From positions 1-53,374 of the forward strand of contig DAIDJD010000143.1 of assembly GCA_027451505.1 (NCBI GenBank): 53,374 bases of DNA. Reading direction: 5' to 3'. The stretch is from a candidate division FCPU426 bacterium (GTDB taxonomy: Bacteria > Oederibacteriota > JAJYGY01 > DAIDJD01). Shown here piece after piece: positions 49,657 through 53,374 of this stretch (within the stretch, counting starts at the first letter, position 1; the number at the start of each line of letters is the position of its first letter). The translations under genes were made by a program, and so were the position numbers. The notes under the pieces were generated by a model. It saw only the letters and a program-made list of their open reading frames with translations, was not told the DNA's origin and made no database searches.

Positions 49657-50210
49657 GCACGTCGCCCGAAGAACTCGACCGCAAGGTCGCCGAACTGGAG
49701 GGCCGGCTTTCCCGCCTGGAGGGATCCGCGCCGGAGGACCGCCTCAGCATGGTGGTGATGAGCGGGGACCTGGACCACCTGCTGGCCGCGTTCATCATCG
49801 CCACCGGCGCCAGCGCCATGTTCGAGAAGGTGAGCATGTTCTTCACCTTCTGGGCCACGGCGGCGCTGCGCGACCCCAAACTGGCCCCGCCCCGCAAGGA
49901 CGTGATGGGAGCCGCCTTCGGCGCGCTGCTGCCGAAGGGGCCCCCCAAGTTGGGCCTTTCCCGGATGCACTTCTGCGGCCTGGGAACCTCCGTGCTGAAG
50001 CGCCTGATGAAGAGCAAGGGGGTGCGCTCCCTGGACGAACTGATCGCGCTGGCGGCGGAGGGGGGCGTGGAGATCTTCGTCTGCGAGATGAGCATGAACC
50101 TCATGGGCATGCGCCGCGAGGAGCTCATCGACTACCCCGGGTTGAAGCTCGCCGGGGTGGCCACCTTCCTCCAGCGGGCGGGAGCCTCCAAGGCGTCGCT
50201 GTTCATCTGA
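49653..50210 (+). CDS. DsrE2-like (DsrE/DsrF/DrsH-like) sulfur-transfer protein
   Basis: LSMVVMSGDLDHLLAAFIIATGASAMFEKVSMFFTFWATAAL...GLSRMHFCGLGTSVLKRLMKSKGVRSLDELIALAAEGGVEIFVCEMSMNLMGM. Confidence 0.92.
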   Translation: MSTSPEELDRKVAELEGRLSRLEGSAPEDRLSMVVMSGDLDHLLAAFIIATGASAMFEKVSMFFTFWATAALRDPKLAPPRKDVMGAAFGALLPKGPPKLGLSRMHFCGLGTSVLKRLMKSKGVRSLDELIALAAEGGVEIFVCEMSMNLMGMRREELIDYPGLKLAGVATFLQRAGASKASLFI

Positions 50211-51006
50211 ACGCCCCTGGGACCGCGGGCGCCGCCTCCGCGCCCGCCCCCGCGGGGGCGTCGGGGGCCCGGTTGAGCCTGCTCCGACGCAGGCGCCAAT
50301 CCGGCATCCGGCGGTCCAGGATGGCCCGGAAACGGGGCCCGTGGGTTCGGACCAAAAGGTGGGCCCATTCGTGCGTGAGGATGTATTCCAGGGCCTCCGG
50401 GGGCCGGCGGGCGAGTTCCAGGGCCAGGGTGATGGTCCGGGTGCGTATCGCGCAGCTCCCCCAGCGGGTGCGCATGGCGCGCACCCTTATCCGCGCCGCG
50501 TCCACCCCCAGGGCCTCCCGGAGCCCCGGCGCGAGCCGCAGGGCGGCGCCGACCAACTCCCTGGCGTACCAGCGCTCCACGGCCGCCGCGCGGATCCCCT
50601 GAGGCGCCGCTTCGGGAACCCGCAAATCCAGGATCCCATCGACCGCGGCTTCGGCCCGGGCCCGCGATCCGCCCGCGCGCACCCGCAGGATCCAGCGGGC
50701 GCCCCAGACCGTGAGAGCCTCCCCGTCCCGGTATTGGGGAGGGGACACCGGCGGCGGAAGGGCCCGACGCCGGCGAAGCACCCACTCCCGATGGTCCAGG
50801 ATGAAACTGAGGATGGACGCATCGGTGGCCCGCAGCGGGGCCGAAACGTGCAGGGCCCCATCGGGCGGGCGCAGGCTGAGGCGCAGGGTGCGGATGGCCT
50901 TGCGCCGGACCGTGGCGCTCAGGTCGCCGGCGGCCAGCGTGTAGGGGATCCCGGCGCGCGGCGCGGGTTCCGGGCTTCGCGGTGATGGGAAGGGCCAGGG
51001 GGGCAT
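50203..51006 (-). CDS. YgjP-like metallopeptidase (DUF45/M48-like)
   Basis: YILTHEWAHLLVRTHGPRFRAILDRRMPDW (HExxH-like HEWAH plus H...F); ends overlap dsrE2 by 8 bp convergently. Confidence 0.88.
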   Translation of the reverse strand: MPPWPFPSPRSPEPAPRAGIPYTLAAGDLSATVRRKAIRTLRLSLRPPDGALHVSAPLRATDASILSFILDHREWVLRRRRALPPPVSPPQYRDGEALTVWGARWILRVRAGGSRARAEAAVDGILDLRVPEAAPQGIRAAAVERWYARELVGAALRLAPGLREALGVDAARIRVRAMRTRWGSCAIRTRTITLALELARRPPEALEYILTHEWAHLLVRTHGPRFRAILDRRMPDWRLRRSRLNRAPDAPAGAGAEAAPAVPGAFR

Positions 51007-51121
51007 GGGCCGATGCGGCTCCTAGCGGCGGGAGGGGGCTCGCGGTATTTTATACCCGGACGCGGGTCCGGGTGCGATGCTAACCAAGGGCCGGAAAAAG
51101 TGTCCCCGACCGGAGGTGGCC

Positions 51122-51928
51122 ATGCAGGATGATCGGATCAAACCCGGGACCAAGGTGAGGCTGAAGGACTGGGACACCCGTCCGCCCGAGGAAGGCGATG
51201 CCTTCAAGCGCGAAGCCCGGGAACGGCTGGAGTCCCTGGTGGGGCGCCTGGCCGAGCTCCAGCATCTGCTGTACGCCCAGCGCCGGCACCGGGTTTTGGT
51301 GGTGCTCCAAGGCATGGACACCTCGGGCAAGGACGGCACCATCAAGGCCGTGTTCTCGGGGGTCAGCCCTTCGGGCCTGAGGGTCGTTTCGTTCAAGGCC
51401 CCCACCCAGCCTGAGCTGGAGCGCGACTTCCTCTGGCGCGTGCACCGGGAGGTCCCCGCCGACGGCGAACTGGTGGTGTTCAACCGCAGCCATTACGAGG
51501 ACGTGCTGGCGGTGCGGGTCCGCGGCCTGCGCCCCGAGGAGGTCTGGCGCAGGCGCTACCGCCACATCGCCGAATTTGAGCGGCTCCTGGCCGAGGAAGG
51601 CACCCTGGTGCTGAAGTTCTTCCTGCATATCTCCAAGGCCACCCAGAAGAAGCGCCTCGAGGAGCGCCTCGCCCAAAAGGACAAGAATTGGAAGTGGGAC
51701 CCGTCCGACCTCCGGGACCGGGAGTCCTGGGACGCCTTCCAGGGGGCCTATGAGGAGGCCCTGGAGCGCACCGCCTCCGACCACGCCCCCTGGTTCGTGG
51801 TTCCCTCGGACAAGAAATGGTGGCGGGACCTGTCCGTGGCCCGGAGCCTCGTGGAGGCCCTCGAGGGACTGAAGATGCGCTACCCCACCCCCAAGATGGA
51901 CGTCCAAACCATCCGCATCGGCGACTGA
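51122..51928 (+). CDS. Polyphosphate kinase 2 family protein
   Basis: VLVVLQGMDTSGKDGTIKAVFSGVSPSGLRVVSFKAPTQPELERDFLWRVHREVPADGELVVFNRSHYEDVLAVRV. Confidence 0.95.
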   Translation: MQDDRIKPGTKVRLKDWDTRPPEEGDAFKREARERLESLVGRLAELQHLLYAQRRHRVLVVLQGMDTSGKDGTIKAVFSGVSPSGLRVVSFKAPTQPELERDFLWRVHREVPADGELVVFNRSHYEDVLAVRVRGLRPEEVWRRRYRHIAEFERLLAEEGTLVLKFFLHISKATQKKRLEERLAQKDKNWKWDPSDLRDRESWDAFQGAYEEALERTASDHAPWFVVPSDKKWWRDLSVARSLVEALEGLKMRYPTPKMDVQTIRIGD

Positions 51929-51953
51929 GCCGGGGACGCCGCGGCCCCGGGCG

Positions 51954-53374
51954 TCAACGCACCACCGCGACCTTCAGGAAAGACCGCGAAAGGGGCGCCC
52001 CTGAGGCGCCCGCCCGGGAGAACTCCAGCACCGCGATGTACACGCCCGAGGCCAGCCCCGAGGTCGGGAAGATCAACGCGGCGGTTCCCCCCAACTCCCG
52101 CTCCACCAGGGAGCCCCGAACGTCATAAAGCAGGCCCTCCACCAAACCCCCCGCGACCGGGTTGTAGTCCACGGTCAGCGGCGTCCCGGCCATGGCTGGA
52201 TTGGGGCCGAACTTCAGGCCCGACAGGCCCCCCTGGTCCACGGACACCACATTGAAGCTCTTGGCGATCACGACGCGGCTGGCCCCTTCCTCGGAGAAGT
52301 AGACCAAGTCGGCGGTGTAGACGCCCGAGGCCACGGGGGAACCCGCGTCGCTGAGCCCGTCCCAGGAGGTCTGGGCCGGCGCGCCCCCCGAGGCCTCCGA
52401 AAGGTCGAACACCAGGGGATTTCCGGCCTTCCCCGTGGCCGGGTCATAAGCGGGCGCCCAGGTGGTGACGGGAAGGCTGAAGCCCACCACCCCGCCGGCG
52501 GAGGTCGGCAAGGTCAGCCTTCGGACGACCTCCCCCGAACTGTCGTAGATCACCAGGGAATTCTGGGGCCCTTCGTCGATGACCTGGATCGACCGGTCCA
52601 GGGTGGTGGCCTGGCCGAAGGTGTTCAGGTACTGGACCTCGATTTCGTAGATGCCGGAGGCCACCAACTGCCCGCCGCTGTTGAGCGCGGACCACACCAA
52701 CACGTCCGAGGCCGAACCGCTGGGCATCTTCAAGTATCCCGGGAAGGTGATGTGGACGCTGCCGTCGGGCCCCTGCGACCCGCCGTTGATGACCGTGGAA
52801 CTGAGCGTCAACTGGCCCGGGACGTATTCCGCGCTGCCGTTGAAGAGGGTATCCACCAACTCGCCGGCGCTGTTGTAGACGCCCACGGTCAATTGGTCGC
52901 CGCCGGGGAACGGGGTCGGCGACGCCGTGGGGCTGTCCGACGCAGTGGGGCTGGCCGTATAGGTCGGGCTGGGCGTGGGCGTGGGGCTGCGGGTCGCTGT
53001 GTCCGTGACCGTCGGCGTCGAGGTCCAGGATGGCGTGGCGGTGGGGGTCGCCGATGGGCTCGGCGAGTCGGTGAAGGTGGCCGACTTCGTGGCCGTGTCC
53101 GACGCCGTGAAACTCGCCGTGGGCGTGGCCGTGGCCGTGGCCGTGGGCGAGTCGGTGGAAGTGGAGGACTGGGTGGCCGTGTCCGACGCCGTGAAGCTCG
53201 CCGTGGGCGTCGCCGTGGCCGTGGCCGTGGGTGAATCGGTGGAGGTGGAGGACTGGGTGGCCGTTTCCGACGGCGTGAAGCTCGCCGTCCACGACGCCGT
53301 GGGCGTGGAGGTCGGGGTGCCCGTGGCCGTGTCCGAGGACGTGAAGGTCGGGGTGGCCGTGGGGGAGGACGTCG
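51954..53374 (-). CDS. Surface/secreted protein with Pro/Thr/Ser-rich linker and FlgD-like Ig C-terminal modules (5' truncated by window edge)
   Basis: TVGVYNSAGELVDTLFNGSAEYVPGQLTL... with repeated FlgD-like units (QNSLVIYDSSGEVVRRLTL; LVEGLLYDVRGSLVERELGG). The same frame stays open upstream through ...SPTATATATPTASFTASDTATQSSTSTD... to the window edge. Confidence 0.82.
   Translation of the reverse strand, partial: TSSPTATPTFTSSDTATGTPTSTPTASWTASFTPSETATQSSTSTDSPTATATATPTASFTASDTATQSSTSTDSPTATATATPTASFTASDTATKSATFTDSPSPSATPTATPSWTSTPTVTDTATRSPTPTPSPTYTASPTASDSPTASPTPFPGGDQLTVGVYNSAGELVDTLFNGSAEYVPGQLTLSSTVINGGSQGPDGSVHITFPGYLKMPSGSASDVLVWSALNSGGQLVASGIYEIEVQYLNTFGQATTLDRSIQVIDEGPQNSLVIYDSSGEVVRRLTLPTSAGGVVGFSLPVTTWAPAYDPATGKAGNPLVFDLSEASGGAPAQTSWDGLSDAGSPVASGVYTADLVYFSEEGASRVVIAKSFNVVSVDQGGLSGLKFGPNPAMAGTPLTVDYNPVAGGLVEGLLYDVRGSLVERELGGTAALIFPTSGLASGVYIAVLEFSRAGASGAPLSRSFLKVAVVR
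53089..53374 (-). repeat. 84-bp in-frame tandem repeat encoding a Pro/Thr/Ser-rich linker
   Basis: Units at 53089-53172 and 53173-53256 nearly identical, third degenerating unit from 53257 into the edge; encodes QSSTSTDSPTATATATPTASFTASDTAT. Confidence 0.85.

Noticed and set aside
52444-53292. His/Gly-rich ORF (HGHGHGDAHGEL...), looking like a metal-binding protein
   Set aside because: It is the out-of-frame reading of the Pro/Thr/Ser repeat; the FlgD-like frame is open through the same DNA.
53089-53374. Repeat array considered as CRISPR
   Set aside because: 84-bp units are contiguous and in-frame with no unique spacers; no cas genes.

Overview
GC-rich bacterial chromosomal window of unknown phylum, gene-dense and with few mobile features. 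From about 1 to 15.8 kb nearly everything is on the minus strand and is housekeeping: rnj-ftsK-lolA-rodZ-like-yajQ-HEAT-rimO-pgsA-pgpA-GT4, then SRP RNA (ffs)-dnaX-ybaB-recR. The middle carries aconitase, an aldo/keto reductase, tRNA-Glu(CTC), a RelE/HigB-type toxin-antitoxin pair in a lower-GC island, a group of small cupin/pirin/YdeI/DUF1697 genes, guaB, two tandem PilZ genes, fadD, an alpha/beta hydrolase, Mrp, a secreted clan GH-A-like glycoside hydrolase, an FKBP, an MFS transporter, fadJ/fadI-like beta-oxidation genes and asnB. The most interesting locus is 44.37-50.21 kb: a tightly coupled seven-gene operon encoding a divergent MvhD-like protein, TusA, two HdrA-like flavoproteins, a small winged-helix-like protein, a QmoC-like HdrC/membrane fusion and DsrE2. 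It sits behind a near-consensus sigma70 promoter with a 24-bp perfect palindrome at the predicted start site. It looks like a Qmo/Hdr-type membrane electron-transfer complex joined to sulfur-carrier proteins, with no apr/sat/dsrAB/HdrB genes in the window. The right edge holds a truncated surface protein with a Pro/Thr/Ser-rich 84-bp tandem repeat. All family assignments come from reading motifs by eye; no database search was run.
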